A stretch of DNA of 26,761 nt from Oceanospirillaceae bacterium (GTDB taxonomy: Bacteria > Pseudomonadota > Gammaproteobacteria > Pseudomonadales > Balneatricaceae), in the NCBI GenBank assembly GCA_003523085.1, contig DPHD01000055.1:6711-33471 (forward strand), written 5' to 3'. Below are positions 15,851 through 24,464 of this stretch, one piece after another. Each line of letters starts with the position of its first letter. Within the stretch, counting starts at the first letter, position 1. A program made the position numbers and the translations under genes. The notes under the pieces were generated by a model, which searched no databases, was not told the origin of the DNA, and worked only from the letters and a program-made list of their open reading frames with translations.

Positions 15851-17898
15851 GCCATGCCGATTTTTTGTTTGAGCTAGGGACCGAAGAGTTACCACCTAAA
15901 TCATTGTCAGCCTTATCTAGCGCCCTTGAAACTAGCATTGTTGGCCAACTTAAGGACCTAGGTTTAAGCCACGCCAAAGTGACCTCTTACGCCACACCTC
16001 GCCGCTTGGCCCTAACCATTAACCAACTTTCTAGCCAGCAGGCCGACCGTAACGAAAGCCGCCGCGGACCCTCTGTAAAGGCCCCAGAAAAAGCGGTTGA
16101 AGGTTTTGCCCGCTCCTGTAAGGTGAACCTCCAAGACCTAGCCGTGGTTGACACTGACAAGGGTCAATATTACCAATTTGAGCGCCAGATTAATGGCGCT
16201 AACACCTTAGACTTGCTTGGCGACGTAATTAACAAAGCCCTTGCAGGTTTGCCCGTGGCTAAACGTATGCGTTGGGGCTCATCGCGTAATGAGTTTGTGC
16301 GCCCAGTTCAATGGTTTATCTTAAGCTTGGGCAATGAACTCATCGACACCCAGTTGTTTGGCTTAACCAACGGCCACCTAACTCGTGGTCATCGCTTCCA
16401 CAGTAGCGGCGAGTTTGCCATTCAATCTGCTGACACTTATGCCCAACAGCTACGCAGCGAAGGTCATGTTGTTGCCTGCTTCGACGAACGCAAGGCCATG
16501 ATTCGGCAACAAATATCTGAACAAGCTATTGCGCTCAACGCAACCGCTGTGATCGATGAAAAACTATTGGATGAAGTCACGGGATTAGTCGAGTGGCCCG
16601 TTTGTTTAACCGGCCGGTTTGATGAAGCCTTCTTGCAGGTGCCTGCCCAGGCACTCATTTCGTCCATGAAGGAACATCAAAAGTACTTCCATTTTGTCGA
16701 CCAGTCGGGTGACATTTTGCCGCTGTTTTTGACCGTTAGTAATATCGTCAGTAAAGACCCTAGCAAAATCGTTGAAGGCAACGAACGAGTCATTAGGCCT
16801 CGCTTGGCCGACGCCATGTTCTTTTTTGATACCGATAAGAAAACCACTCTAGAAAGCCGCAACCAAGCCCTTGGCAAAGTTGTATTTCAGGCTAAACTTG
16901 GATCAGTATTGCATAAGACTCAACGTGTAGCCAAATTGGCGAGCCACATCGCAGCTTCTATTGGAGCCGATGTTGACTTAGCTCAACGTGCCGCCAGCCT
17001 ATGTAAGGCCGACCTCAATACGGAAATGGTATTGGAGTTCAGCGACTTACAGGGCCTAATGGGCCATGTATACGCCATCAACGATGGCGAAGATAAAACC
17101 GTTGCCGCAGCCCTTGAACAACACTATTGGCCTAAGTTTGCAGGTGACCGCTTGCCACAGACGGATGTGGCTAGTGCAGTGGCCATCGCTGACCGTTTAG
17201 ACACCTTAGTGGGTCTGTTTGGTATTGGTCAGCCGCCTACGGGCAGTAAAGACCCGTATGCCTTACGCCGTGCTACCGTTGGACTGCTACGGATTATTAT
17301 AGAAAGCGGTTACGAGTTGGACTTGGCTACCTTGGTTCAACAGGCCTATGCCCTGCATCCTGACTTATCCGTTAGCCAAACAGACGTAGAACAGCAATTA
17401 TTGAGTTTTGTTTTTGATCGCTTACGCGCCTATTACGACGACCAACACGTTGCCGTCGACATCTATCTCGCGGTAATGGCTAACAAGTCCAATTCGCCAC
17501 TAGACTTTGATCGTCGTGTACAAGCTGTAAGCCGCTTCCTTAAGCTAGATAGTGCTCAGGCCCTAGCGGCCAACAATAAACGCGTCAACAACATTTTGGT
17601 TAAGAATGGCCGTGGTTCAGAACAACTGGATCCTACACTACTGACTGATGAAGCAGAAACCGTGCTGGCTAAATGTCTCGCCACTGTGCAAGCAGCCAAT
17701 GCACGGGTTATTGCAGAAGGTAATTATGCAGACGCACTTGAGCAATTGGCCCAATTGGCTGAGCCCCTAGATGTGTTCTTTTCCGACATCATGGTGATGA
17801 CAGACGATGAAGCCGTTAAGAATAACCGCCTTGCCCTCTTGTCTGCATTACAGGTTGAGCTGAGCCGCGTAGCTGATATCAGCCTAGTGGCTCACTAA
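15847..17898 (+). CDS. glyS: glycyl-tRNA synthetase beta subunit
   Basis: GlyS is the tRNA-recognising beta subunit that works with GlyQ. The 683-residue protein begins with the family opening FLFELGTEELPPK, carries the VAKRMRWGSSRNEFVRPVQW block at about 137-156, an HD-like central region (KADLNTEMVLEFSDLQGLMG), the KDPYALRRATVGLLRI motif and a C-terminal DALR-type anticodon-binding domain (about 560-683). The ATG overlaps the glyQ stop by 4 bp and has GAGGAG upstream, so the two subunits are translationally coupled in equal amounts. Transcription ends at the bidirectional terminator at 17972-17998, after passing a parS palindrome. Confidence 0.97.
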   Translation: MSHADFLFELGTEELPPKSLSALSSALETSIVGQLKDLGLSHAKVTSYATPRRLALTINQLSSQQADRNESRRGPSVKAPEKAVEGFARSCKVNLQDLAVVDTDKGQYYQFERQINGANTLDLLGDVINKALAGLPVAKRMRWGSSRNEFVRPVQWFILSLGNELIDTQLFGLTNGHLTRGHRFHSSGEFAIQSADTYAQQLRSEGHVVACFDERKAMIRQQISEQAIALNATAVIDEKLLDEVTGLVEWPVCLTGRFDEAFLQVPAQALISSMKEHQKYFHFVDQSGDILPLFLTVSNIVSKDPSKIVEGNERVIRPRLADAMFFFDTDKKTTLESRNQALGKVVFQAKLGSVLHKTQRVAKLASHIAASIGADVDLAQRAASLCKADLNTEMVLEFSDLQGLMGHVYAINDGEDKTVAAALEQHYWPKFAGDRLPQTDVASAVAIADRLDTLVGLFGIGQPPTGSKDPYALRRATVGLLRIIIESGYELDLATLVQQAYALHPDLSVSQTDVEQQLLSFVFDRLRAYYDDQHVAVDIYLAVMANKSNSPLDFDRRVQAVSRFLKLDSAQALAANNKRVNNILVKNGRGSEQLDPTLLTDEAETVLAKCLATVQAANARVIAEGNYADALEQLAQLAEPLDVFFSDIMVMTDDEAVKNNRLALLSALQVELSRVADISLVAH

Positions 17899-17922
17899 CC
17901 CAGCCCAGTAATCTTGCACTGT

Positions 17923-17954
17923 CGAGCCAATGTTTCACGTGAAACATTGGCTCG
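17923..17954. other. parS site within a 32-bp perfect palindrome
   Basis: The core TGTTTCACGTGAAACA (17931-17946) matches the conserved bacterial chromosomal parS sequence, the loading site for the ParB CTPase clamp in origin segregation. The symmetry continues eight bases further on each side (arms starting CGAGCCAA at 17923 and ending TTGGCTCG at 17954), giving 32 bp of unbroken dyad. It lies in the 118-bp gap between the convergent glyS and gyrB genes, about 6.5 kb from the oriC candidate. Confidence 0.9.
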
Positions 17955-17971
17955 CTCAATCAACAGCCAAT

Positions 17972-17998
17972 AAAAAAGCCTCATTAGAGGCTTTTTTT
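17972..17998. terminator. bidirectional rho-independent terminator between glyS and gyrB
   Basis: AAAAAAGCCTC (17972-17982), loop ATTA, then GAGGCTTTTTTT (17987-17998). The GCCTC/GAGGC stem is flanked by an A tract on one side and a T tract on the other, so it works as a terminator for glyS on the plus strand and gyrB on the minus strand. Confidence 0.92.
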
Positions 17999-18016
17999 GT
18001 ATTCGACATTAGTAGC

Positions 18017-20431
18017 CTAGAAATCTAGGTTGGCTACCCGCAAGGCATTTTCTTCGATGAAGTTTCGACGAGGCTCCACTTCATCACCCATCAAGGTGGT
18101 AAACATCTGGTCGGCCGCAATGGCATCGTCAATGGTCACACATAACATGCGACGTTGATCAGGGTCCATTGTCGTTTCCCAGAGTTGTTCGGGGTTCATT
18201 TCGCCCAAGCCTTTATATCGCTGTACGGCCAATCCACGGCGCGCTTCTTTCAACAGCCACTCCAGACCTGCCGCAAAACTTTGGGTTGCAAAGGTTTTTT
18301 CACCGCGCTTAACGTAGCCGTCTTGCTCGAACAACCCGGTCAATGCAGCATTCAGAGCAGCAATTGAGCGATACTCACCAGAGCTTAGGAAATCGAAACC
18401 GATCATGAAGTCGGCATCAATACCGTGGGTGGTAATGGTGACCATGGGCAAGTAACCATCGCGCTCTGGGTTGGTTTTAACCTGGCCGTCGTAGGTGGCA
18501 GCACCCACTTCCTGACCTTCGAGTTTCTCAAGTAACAAATCAAGCCAGTTGGCTACCTTGTCTTGATCATGAAGATCGTCAACATGAAGCACCGGGGCAT
18601 AGATCATCTGTTCAAGGATAACCGCAGGTATGATGCGCTCAACACGCTTGATGGTAGCCATTACTTGACGGTATTGTGTTGCCAGACCCTCTAGGCCAGT
18701 ACCCGTTATTGCTGGGGCAGAAGCGCTAGAATGAAGCGACGCATTGTCCATGGCTCCTTGCAATAAGAAGCCATCAAGCGCCGGGTCATCCTTTAGATAC
18801 TGCTCTTGCTTGCCCTTCTTAACTTTATACAAAGGTGGTTGAGCGATAAACAAATGACCATTTTCAATCACCTTAGGTAGATGACGGAAGAAGAATGTGA
18901 GCAACAGGGTGCGAATGTGCGCACCGTCAACATCGGCGTCGGTCATGATAATGACACTGTGGTAACGCAGTTTTTCGATATCAAATTCGTCTCGGCCTAT
19001 ACCACAACCCAATGCGGTAATGAGCGTGCCTACTTCTACAGATGACAACATTTTATCAAAGCGAGCCTTCTCGACGTTAAGAATTTTACCCTTTAACGGC
19101 AAGATCGCTTGGGTGCGTCGATTACGGCCCTGCTTAGCAGAACCGCCGGCAGAATCGCCCTCCACTAGGTAAATCTCTGATAGCCCTGGGTCCTTCTCTT
19201 GGCAGTCTGCAAGCTTACCGGGTAGGCCAGCAATATCTAACGCACCTTTACGTCGCGTCATCTCACGGGCCTTTCTGGCCGCTTCGCGAGCACGAGCCGC
19301 ATCAATCATCTTGCCGATAATAGTGCGCGCTTCTTGCGGGTTTTCTTGCAAGAAGTCGGACAAACAGCGACCTAGCTCTTGCTCCACGGCAGACTTCACT
19401 TCAGAAGAAACCAGCTTATCTTTAGTTTGAGATGAGAACTTAGGGTCCGGCACTTTGACGGAAATGATGGCCGTTAAACCCTCACGGGCGTCGTCGCCAG
19501 AGGTGGACACCTTTGACTTCTTTTGTGCCGACTCTGCTTCTATGTAGTTATTGAGGGTGCGGGTCAATGCAGCTCGAAAACCACTTAAGTGAGTACCGCC
19601 ATCCCGCTGTGGAATATTATTGGTAAAGCAATGAATGCTTTCCTGAAACGAATCGTTCCATTGTAATGCCACTTCGACACCCACGCCATCGGCATGCATA
19701 GTGTTAAAATGCATACACTTGTTAATGGGGGTTTTGTTGGTGTTGAGAAACTCAACAAAGGCTGACACCCCGCCTTCGTAACAAAAGAGCTCTTCTCGCC
19801 CAGAGCGATCATCCTTGAGCCTTATGGCGACACCGGAGTTAAGGAACGAAAGTTCCCGTAGGCGCTTAGCCAAAATATCAAAATGGAACATGATATTGGT
19901 AAAGGTATCCGGTGATGCGGTAAAGGTACAGGTTGTTCCGGTTCCTTCGGTGGTACCCACCACGGCTAAAGGCGCCTTCGGCACACCATGGTTGTATATC
20001 TGTTCGTGTACTTGGCCATTACGGCGGATGGTGAGTTTTAACTCTGTCGACAAGGCGTTTACAACACTAACACCCACGCCATGTAAACCACCGGACACTT
20101 TATAGGTATTATCATCAAACTTACCACCAGCATGCAAAATAGTCATAATTACTTCTGCTGCCGAAACCCCTTCTTCCGGATGAATATCAACAGGAATGCC
20201 TCGACCATCGTCGACTACGGTCACCGTGTCGTCTGCTTGGATGGTTACACTGATTTCACTGCAGTAGCCTGCTAGCGCTTCGTCGATGCAGTTATCTACG
20301 ATCTCAAACACCATATGGTGCAAGCCAGTGCCATCATCGGTATCACCAATGTACATACCGGGGCGCTTACGCACAGCATCTAGCCCTTTAAGCACTTTAA
20401 TGCTGGACGAATCATAGGTGTTTTCGCTCAT
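18017..20431 (-). CDS. gyrB: DNA gyrase subunit B
   Basis: GyrB supplies the ATPase and TOPRIM parts of gyrase, which introduces negative supercoils. The ATG at 20431 is chosen because GGAG sits six bases upstream; the codon before it is a TTG. This gives 804 residues. The GHKL ATPase domain holds DAVRKRPGMYIGDT, EIVDNCIDEALAG and DDGRGIPVDIH; the TOPRIM domain has LVEGDSAGGSAKQGRN (about 424) and MTDADVDGAHIRTLL (about 499). The roughly 170-residue insertion after the TOPRIM start, typical of gammaproteobacterial GyrB, is present (about 560-735), and the protein ends QLWETTMDPDQRRML plus tail. It lies 45 bp after recF in the dnaA cluster. Confidence 0.98.
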   Translation of the reverse strand: MSENTYDSSSIKVLKGLDAVRKRPGMYIGDTDDGTGLHHMVFEIVDNCIDEALAGYCSEISVTIQADDTVTVVDDGRGIPVDIHPEEGVSAAEVIMTILHAGGKFDDNTYKVSGGLHGVGVSVVNALSTELKLTIRRNGQVHEQIYNHGVPKAPLAVVGTTEGTGTTCTFTASPDTFTNIMFHFDILAKRLRELSFLNSGVAIRLKDDRSGREELFCYEGGVSAFVEFLNTNKTPINKCMHFNTMHADGVGVEVALQWNDSFQESIHCFTNNIPQRDGGTHLSGFRAALTRTLNNYIEAESAQKKSKVSTSGDDAREGLTAIISVKVPDPKFSSQTKDKLVSSEVKSAVEQELGRCLSDFLQENPQEARTIIGKMIDAARAREAARKAREMTRRKGALDIAGLPGKLADCQEKDPGLSEIYLVEGDSAGGSAKQGRNRRTQAILPLKGKILNVEKARFDKMLSSVEVGTLITALGCGIGRDEFDIEKLRYHSVIIMTDADVDGAHIRTLLLTFFFRHLPKVIENGHLFIAQPPLYKVKKGKQEQYLKDDPALDGFLLQGAMDNASLHSSASAPAITGTGLEGLATQYRQVMATIKRVERIIPAVILEQMIYAPVLHVDDLHDQDKVANWLDLLLEKLEGQEVGAATYDGQVKTNPERDGYLPMVTITTHGIDADFMIGFDFLSSGEYRSIAALNAALTGLFEQDGYVKRGEKTFATQSFAAGLEWLLKEARRGLAVQRYKGLGEMNPEQLWETTMDPDQRRMLCVTIDDAIAADQMFTTLMGDEVEPRRNFIEENALRVANLDF

Positions 20432-20476
20432 CAATTACTCCGAAATCATTTTCATAAAATGGGTCCCAAACTAGTA

Positions 20477-21565
20477 TTAATTTGGTGACACCTGTCCGTG
20501 TTTCACGTGAAACATCTTAACTTGTATATCTTCTGGCCAACAATCCGTTAGCTCATCTGGTCCAACGCTGGTAACAAACACTTGCGTATTCAATCCAGCC
20601 AACTGTCGGCATATCTCTCGTCGGTGGGCCCAGTCCAATTCTGCCGCCAAGTCGTCTACCAAGAACACACACTTGCGCCCCTGGGTTTCGCTAAGCAACT
20701 TACCCTGAGCCAACTTTAACGCCACCACCACCAATTTTTGGTGGCCGCGGGACAATCGTTCTGCCGCATTGACACCATTGAGCGTTACCTTTATATCTGC
20801 GCGCTGAGGTCCCCGTTGCGTGTAACCTAAATGCAGATCCCGCTCGAGGGCCTCATCTAGTATATCGGCGTAGGCTCGATTTGCGGTCCAACCGCAATAG
20901 TAGCCTAACTTCAAATCCGGCAAGTCCACCAAGCCAGCAAGGAGCTCAAAAAACATGGGCTCAAGCAGCTTTAAATAGGCCTCTCGGAGGCGATTTATCT
21001 GTTCCGCGACCTGCGCCAAGCCAGGATCAAAACTAGCCCTTACAGAGGCGCTCATTGTACCACATTTCAAAGCACTATTACGCTGTTTTAGCAGCCTCTG
21101 GGCCTGCTTCCAGAGCCCAAAAAACGTGGCATTATGGTGATACACACCCCAATCCAGATACTGCCGCCGAAGGCTTGGACCGCCTTCGATTAAACTCGCA
21201 CTAGAAGGGTCAATTAACTGTATAGGCAGCAAGCTGGCAAGCTCAGCAGTAGAGGTTAGGCTTTCACCATTAAGACGTATTGAATGATCTCCATCGAGAC
21301 GCCGATTCATTCCCAGCGCGACAGGCACGCCTTGTTGGTTTTGCAGTTTTGCAAACAACAAACAATCGGGTTGATTTTGAGTAATAACAGAGGCTAACTT
21401 AAGGCTACGAAAAGACCGCCCAAGGCTGAGCATGTGGATCGCTTCCAACACGCTGGTCTTGCCACTGGCGTTGGCGCCATATAACAAATTGATGCCAGCA
21501 CCGAAGCTGACATCAACGTGATCGAGATTTCGCAAGCGCTGGATGCTTAAATGTTGAACAGACAT
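20477..21565 (-). CDS. recF: DNA replication and repair protein RecF
   Basis: RecF is an SMC-like ATPase that helps load RecA at gaps through RecOR. The 362-residue protein has the Walker A loop GANASGKT (30-37), the ABC-type signature LSRGHQKLVVVALKLAQ (about 268-284) and Walker B VFLVDDLAAELD. Its last residues include MFHVKH (351-356), which is simply the reading of an embedded parS site at 20499-20514 and is unlikely to matter to RecF itself. It sits 98 bp after dnaN and 45 bp before gyrB in the conserved dnaA-dnaN-recF-gyrB order. Confidence 0.97.
   Translation of the reverse strand: MSVQHLSIQRLRNLDHVDVSFGAGINLLYGANASGKTSVLEAIHMLSLGRSFRSLKLASVITQNQPDCLLFAKLQNQQGVPVALGMNRRLDGDHSIRLNGESLTSTAELASLLPIQLIDPSSASLIEGGPSLRRQYLDWGVYHHNATFFGLWKQAQRLLKQRNSALKCGTMSASVRASFDPGLAQVAEQINRLREAYLKLLEPMFFELLAGLVDLPDLKLGYYCGWTANRAYADILDEALERDLHLGYTQRGPQRADIKVTLNGVNAAERLSRGHQKLVVVALKLAQGKLLSETQGRKCVFLVDDLAAELDWAHRREICRQLAGLNTQVFVTSVGPDELTDCWPEDIQVKMFHVKHGQVSPN
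20499..20514. other. second parS site, inside the 3' end of recF
   Basis: A second perfect TGTTTCACGTGAAACA, identical to the one at 17931-17946 and about 2.57 kb away. Here the symmetry stops at 16 bp. On the recF strand it encodes the near-C-terminal peptide MFHVKH. It is about 4 kb from the oriC candidate. Confidence 0.88.
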
Positions 21566-21578
21566 AATCCGGCCGGCC

Positions 21579-21610
21579 TATGGATAACATTAGGCACAAG
21601 CTGTGCATAA
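21579..21610. promoter_or_regulatory. DnaA boxes in the recF-dnaN gap
   Basis: TGTGCATAA (21602-21610) is the reverse of TTATGCACA, a full match to the TTATNCACA DnaA box, and TATGGATAA (21579-21587) is the reverse of TTATCCATA, one mismatch. Both face the same way within the 98-bp intergenic region upstream of recF. They could regulate recF or form an accessory DnaA-binding cluster. Confidence 0.5.
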
Positions 21611-21663
21611 CTCATGATGATATGGCTAATTGAAGACCCATTAACCACCCAAAACAAACCCGT

Positions 21664-22767
21664 CTATAGACGCATCGGCATGATGACATACTGTGCTGCA
21701 CCGCTGCCGCCATCGGCTAACAAAGCACTTGAGTTGGAGTCACTCAGGGTCATTTTTACCTGATCGCTGTGCAGTACGTTAAGAACGTCCAGCACGTAAC
21801 CAACGTTAAAACCAATTTCAATTTGCGCGCCCTGATAGTCAACCATCAAACTTTCTTCTGCTTCTTCTTGCTCTGGGTTGTTAGCCACAACTTGCAAGTT
21901 AGTATCGCTTACGGTCATCCGTACGCCACGGTACTTTTCGTTAGAAAGGATGGCTGCTCGGCTCAATACACCACGCATGGCCAATCGGTCTACAAGAACG
22001 ATCTTGTCGCCATTACGCGGCAAAACGCGCTCATAATCTGGAAACTTTCCATCCACAAGCTTAGAAGTAAAGATGAACTCACTGGTGAACGCACGGATGT
22101 GGCTGGCACCAATCACCAATCTCACAGTGCCGTCTTCTTCGCTCATCAAGCGCGCCAACTCCAACACACCCTTACGCGGAACGATGAGTTGCTGAGCTGC
22201 CTGATCAGGCAAGCCTACTGGCATGCAACTAGTGGCCAGTCGATGGCCATCGGTGGCCACTGTGCGTAACTGAGCGTCTTTTATTTCAAATAACATGCCA
22301 TTGAGGTAATAACGCACATCTTGCTGCGCCATGGCAAAACCGGTCTGGTCAACCAACTGCTTAAGGGCCATTTGCGGCACTTCAAACTCAAATGATTCTG
22401 GACTATCTTCCACATTAGGAAAATCGGCTGCAGGCAATGTGGATAACTTAAACCGACTACGAGCCGACCGCACCAGTACGTGCTCATCGGTTTGCGCCAC
22501 CTCGATCATGGCATGATCAGGCAAGGACTTGCAGATATCCATCAACTTACGGGCAGGAATGGTGACACTACCGTCTTCGCCAGCCTGATCAAGGCTTACT
22601 CTACCCACTAGCTCGACTTCTAAATCGGTACCTGTGAGTGTCAATTGGTCGCCCTCTATCACCACCAATATATTGGCAAGTACGGGCAAGGTCTGACGTC
22701 GCTCAACAACACCCGCAACAAGAACGAGGGGTTTTAGAAAGGCTTCTCGGCTAATGGTAAATTTCAT
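21664..22767 (-). CDS. dnaN: DNA polymerase III beta sliding clamp
   Basis: DnaN forms the dimeric ring that tethers DNA polymerase III. At 367 residues it has standard length, with three clamp domains. Recognisable parts are the opening MKFTISREAFLKPLVLVAGVVERRQTLPVLANILV, the VEVAQTDEHVL-type region, the RYYLNGMLFEI and VATDGHRLA block, and the C-terminus ending YVIMPMRL. AGGA seven bases upstream supports the ATG at 22767. The gap to dnaA is 40 bp, so the two are probably co-transcribed. A consensus DnaA box lies within the coding sequence at 22439-22447. Confidence 0.98.
   Translation of the reverse strand: MKFTISREAFLKPLVLVAGVVERRQTLPVLANILVVIEGDQLTLTGTDLEVELVGRVSLDQAGEDGSVTIPARKLMDICKSLPDHAMIEVAQTDEHVLVRSARSRFKLSTLPAADFPNVEDSPESFEFEVPQMALKQLVDQTGFAMAQQDVRYYLNGMLFEIKDAQLRTVATDGHRLATSCMPVGLPDQAAQQLIVPRKGVLELARLMSEEDGTVRLVIGASHIRAFTSEFIFTSKLVDGKFPDYERVLPRNGDKIVLVDRLAMRGVLSRAAILSNEKYRGVRMTVSDTNLQVVANNPEQEEAEESLMVDYQGAQIEIGFNVGYVLDVLNVLHSDQVKMTLSDSNSSALLADGGSGAAQYVIMPMRL
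22439..22447 (-). promoter_or_regulatory. consensus DnaA box inside dnaN
   Basis: TGTGGATAA on the plus strand is the exact reverse of TTATCCACA, the strong DnaA box. It lies within dnaN coding sequence (the LSTLPA region), about 1.9 kb from the oriC candidate. One isolated box may be chance but it adds to the others nearby. Confidence 0.4.
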
Positions 22768-22807
22768 ACTTCAATCCTGTTAAGGCCTAGGTTCGGTAAA
22801 CGATCTA

Positions 22808-24247
22808 CTAAACTGTAAGTGAGCGATATAAGTTATCATAATCGTCGTGAATGTCACGGTCGGTTTCACGTAATTCTTTAATTTTTCGGCATGCATGCAA
22901 CACTGTGGTGTGATCACGCCCGCCAAAAGCGTCACCAATCTCTGGCAAGCTATGGTTAGTTAATTCTTTTGCCAATGCCATAGCCGCTTGCCTAGGCCTT
23001 GCCACAGAGCGCGAGCGGCGTTTTGATAAGATATCAGCAATTTTAATTTTGTAATAGTTGGCAACGGTCTTTTGAATATTATCAATACTTACCTGCCGAT
23101 CTTGCAGGGCCAATAAATCACGCAGCGACTCTTGTATAAAGGGTGTAGAAATAGCTTCGCCGGTAAAATGAGAATTGGCCACCACACGCTTTAAGGCGCC
23201 TTCGAGCTCTCGGACGTTTGAACGAATCTTTTTGGCCAAGAAGAAGGCTGCATCTTCCGGTAGGGCAATGCCTCCCTCGGCGGCTTTCTTCATCAATATG
23301 GCGACTCGCGTCTCCAGTTCAGGCGGCTCAACCGCAACCGTTAAGCCCCAACCAAAGCGCGACTTCAAACGATCCTCTAAGCCAGCAATCTCTTTAGGAT
23401 AGCGATCACAAGTCAGGATCATTTGCTGGCCACTTTCGAGCAAGGCATTAAAGGTGTGAAAGAACTCTTCCTGCGAGCGCTCTTTACCAGCAAAAAACTG
23501 TATGTCATCGATCAATAAGGCATCAACGGAACGGTAAAATCGCTTAAAGTCGTTAATCGCGTTTAGCTGCAAGGCTTTAACCATGTCAGCTACGAACCGC
23601 TCAGAGTGAAGGTAAACCACCTTGGCATTAGGGTTACGCTCTAATAGAGCAGCGCCCACGGCATGCATTAAGTGAGTCTTACCTAAACCAACACCACCAT
23701 ATAGAAATAAGGGGTTATAAGAACTGCCAGGGTTCTCCGCCACTTGCCTAGCCGCCGCCAAAGCCAGTTGATTAGACTTGCCCTGTACGAAGCTAGAAAA
23801 GGTAAAGGCGCGGTTAAGGTAACTCTGATGTCTTACCGAGCCCTCTACTTGAACCACCCTCTCTGTGGCAGGCTCAAGGTTGAACGGTGTTTGGATGATA
23901 GTAGACGGTGGTGTGGGTGTGGCGCTCGCGGGTGGCTGTCGATCGATATTAGAGCGAGGCGTAGGCCTGGTGTTGGGAACGATGGCTCCACTAGACACGC
24001 CCTTGGGTGGTGCCACGAGCAGCTCTACATTAAGGGTATCGTCAGGCGCATAGTCGGCGACCAATTGGCGAATTCTAGAAAAATACTTATCTTTAACCCA
24101 ATCTTGTACAAACCGGTTAGGTGCCAATAACTGAATCACGCGGTCAGCTTCGTTAACCTTTAACGGGCGAATCCACGTATTGTATTGCTGGCTTGGCAAT
24201 TCGTCTTGAAGACACGCCAAACATTGTTGCCAAACCGCTTGCGACAT
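22808..24247 (-). CDS. dnaA: chromosomal replication initiator protein DnaA
   Basis: DnaA binds DnaA boxes at oriC, forms an ATP-dependent filament and opens the duplex. The 479-residue protein has all four domains: domain I (1-80, opening VWQQCLACLQDELPSQQYNTWI), a proline-rich linker (about 81-135), the AAA+ domain with Walker A GGVGLGKT (184-191) and Walker B LLIDDIQFF (244-252), and the DNA-binding domain with the DnaA signature GGRDHTTVLHACRKI (442-456). The ATG at 24247 matches the family start although its Shine-Dalgarno is weak. Transcribed leftward from the oriC candidate; no convincing promoter was found, the best -10-like element on this strand being TATTAT at 24328-24323. Confidence 0.98.
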   Translation of the reverse strand: MSQAVWQQCLACLQDELPSQQYNTWIRPLKVNEADRVIQLLAPNRFVQDWVKDKYFSRIRQLVADYAPDDTLNVELLVAPPKGVSSGAIVPNTRPTPRSNIDRQPPASATPTPPSTIIQTPFNLEPATERVVQVEGSVRHQSYLNRAFTFSSFVQGKSNQLALAAARQVAENPGSSYNPLFLYGGVGLGKTHLMHAVGAALLERNPNAKVVYLHSERFVADMVKALQLNAINDFKRFYRSVDALLIDDIQFFAGKERSQEEFFHTFNALLESGQQMILTCDRYPKEIAGLEDRLKSRFGWGLTVAVEPPELETRVAILMKKAAEGGIALPEDAAFFLAKKIRSNVRELEGALKRVVANSHFTGEAISTPFIQESLRDLLALQDRQVSIDNIQKTVANYYKIKIADILSKRRSRSVARPRQAAMALAKELTNHSLPEIGDAFGGRDHTTVLHACRKIKELRETDRDIHDDYDNLYRSLTV

Positions 24248-24357
24248 AAATTTAATAACGCCTTAATAGGACCCGATCCAACACTTTGGATAAACACAAT
24301 CGCCTGCGCTAAGGGAATAGCTTATAATAGCGACTAAAGAGGCCTATTTTATCACCA

Positions 24358-24377
24358 AGTGGATAAAGTTATCCACA
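24358..24377. promoter_or_regulatory. head-to-head pair of DnaA boxes in oriC candidate
   Basis: AGTGGATAA (24358-24366, minus-strand box with one mismatch) and TTATCCACA (24369-24377, plus-strand perfect box) are separated by two bases, forming an 18-bp inverted repeat (GTGGATAA-AG-TTATCCAC). Confidence 0.7.
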
Positions 24378-24435
24378 GGCGAAGGACAATTTAGTAGATA
24401 AGCACACTAAATTAATAATTAACCCAGAAACAGGC

Positions 24436-24464
24436 TTGCCTTAGGGGGCGCTATCTCATATACT
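24436..24464 (+). promoter_or_regulatory. sigma70-type promoter for rpmH-rnpA
   Basis: TTGCCT (24436-24441), exactly 17 bases, then TATACT (24459-24464). Both hexamers are close to consensus and the spacing is ideal. Transcription would begin near 24471, about 55 bases before the rpmH ATG. Confidence 0.6.

Noticed and set aside
22863..22878. Possible third parS in the 3' end of dnaA (TTTCACGTAATTC)
   Set aside because: Only one half-site matches; the other half has lost the palindrome.
24388..24400. GATAAGCACAC as another DnaA box
   Set aside because: Two mismatches to TTATNCACA, including core positions.
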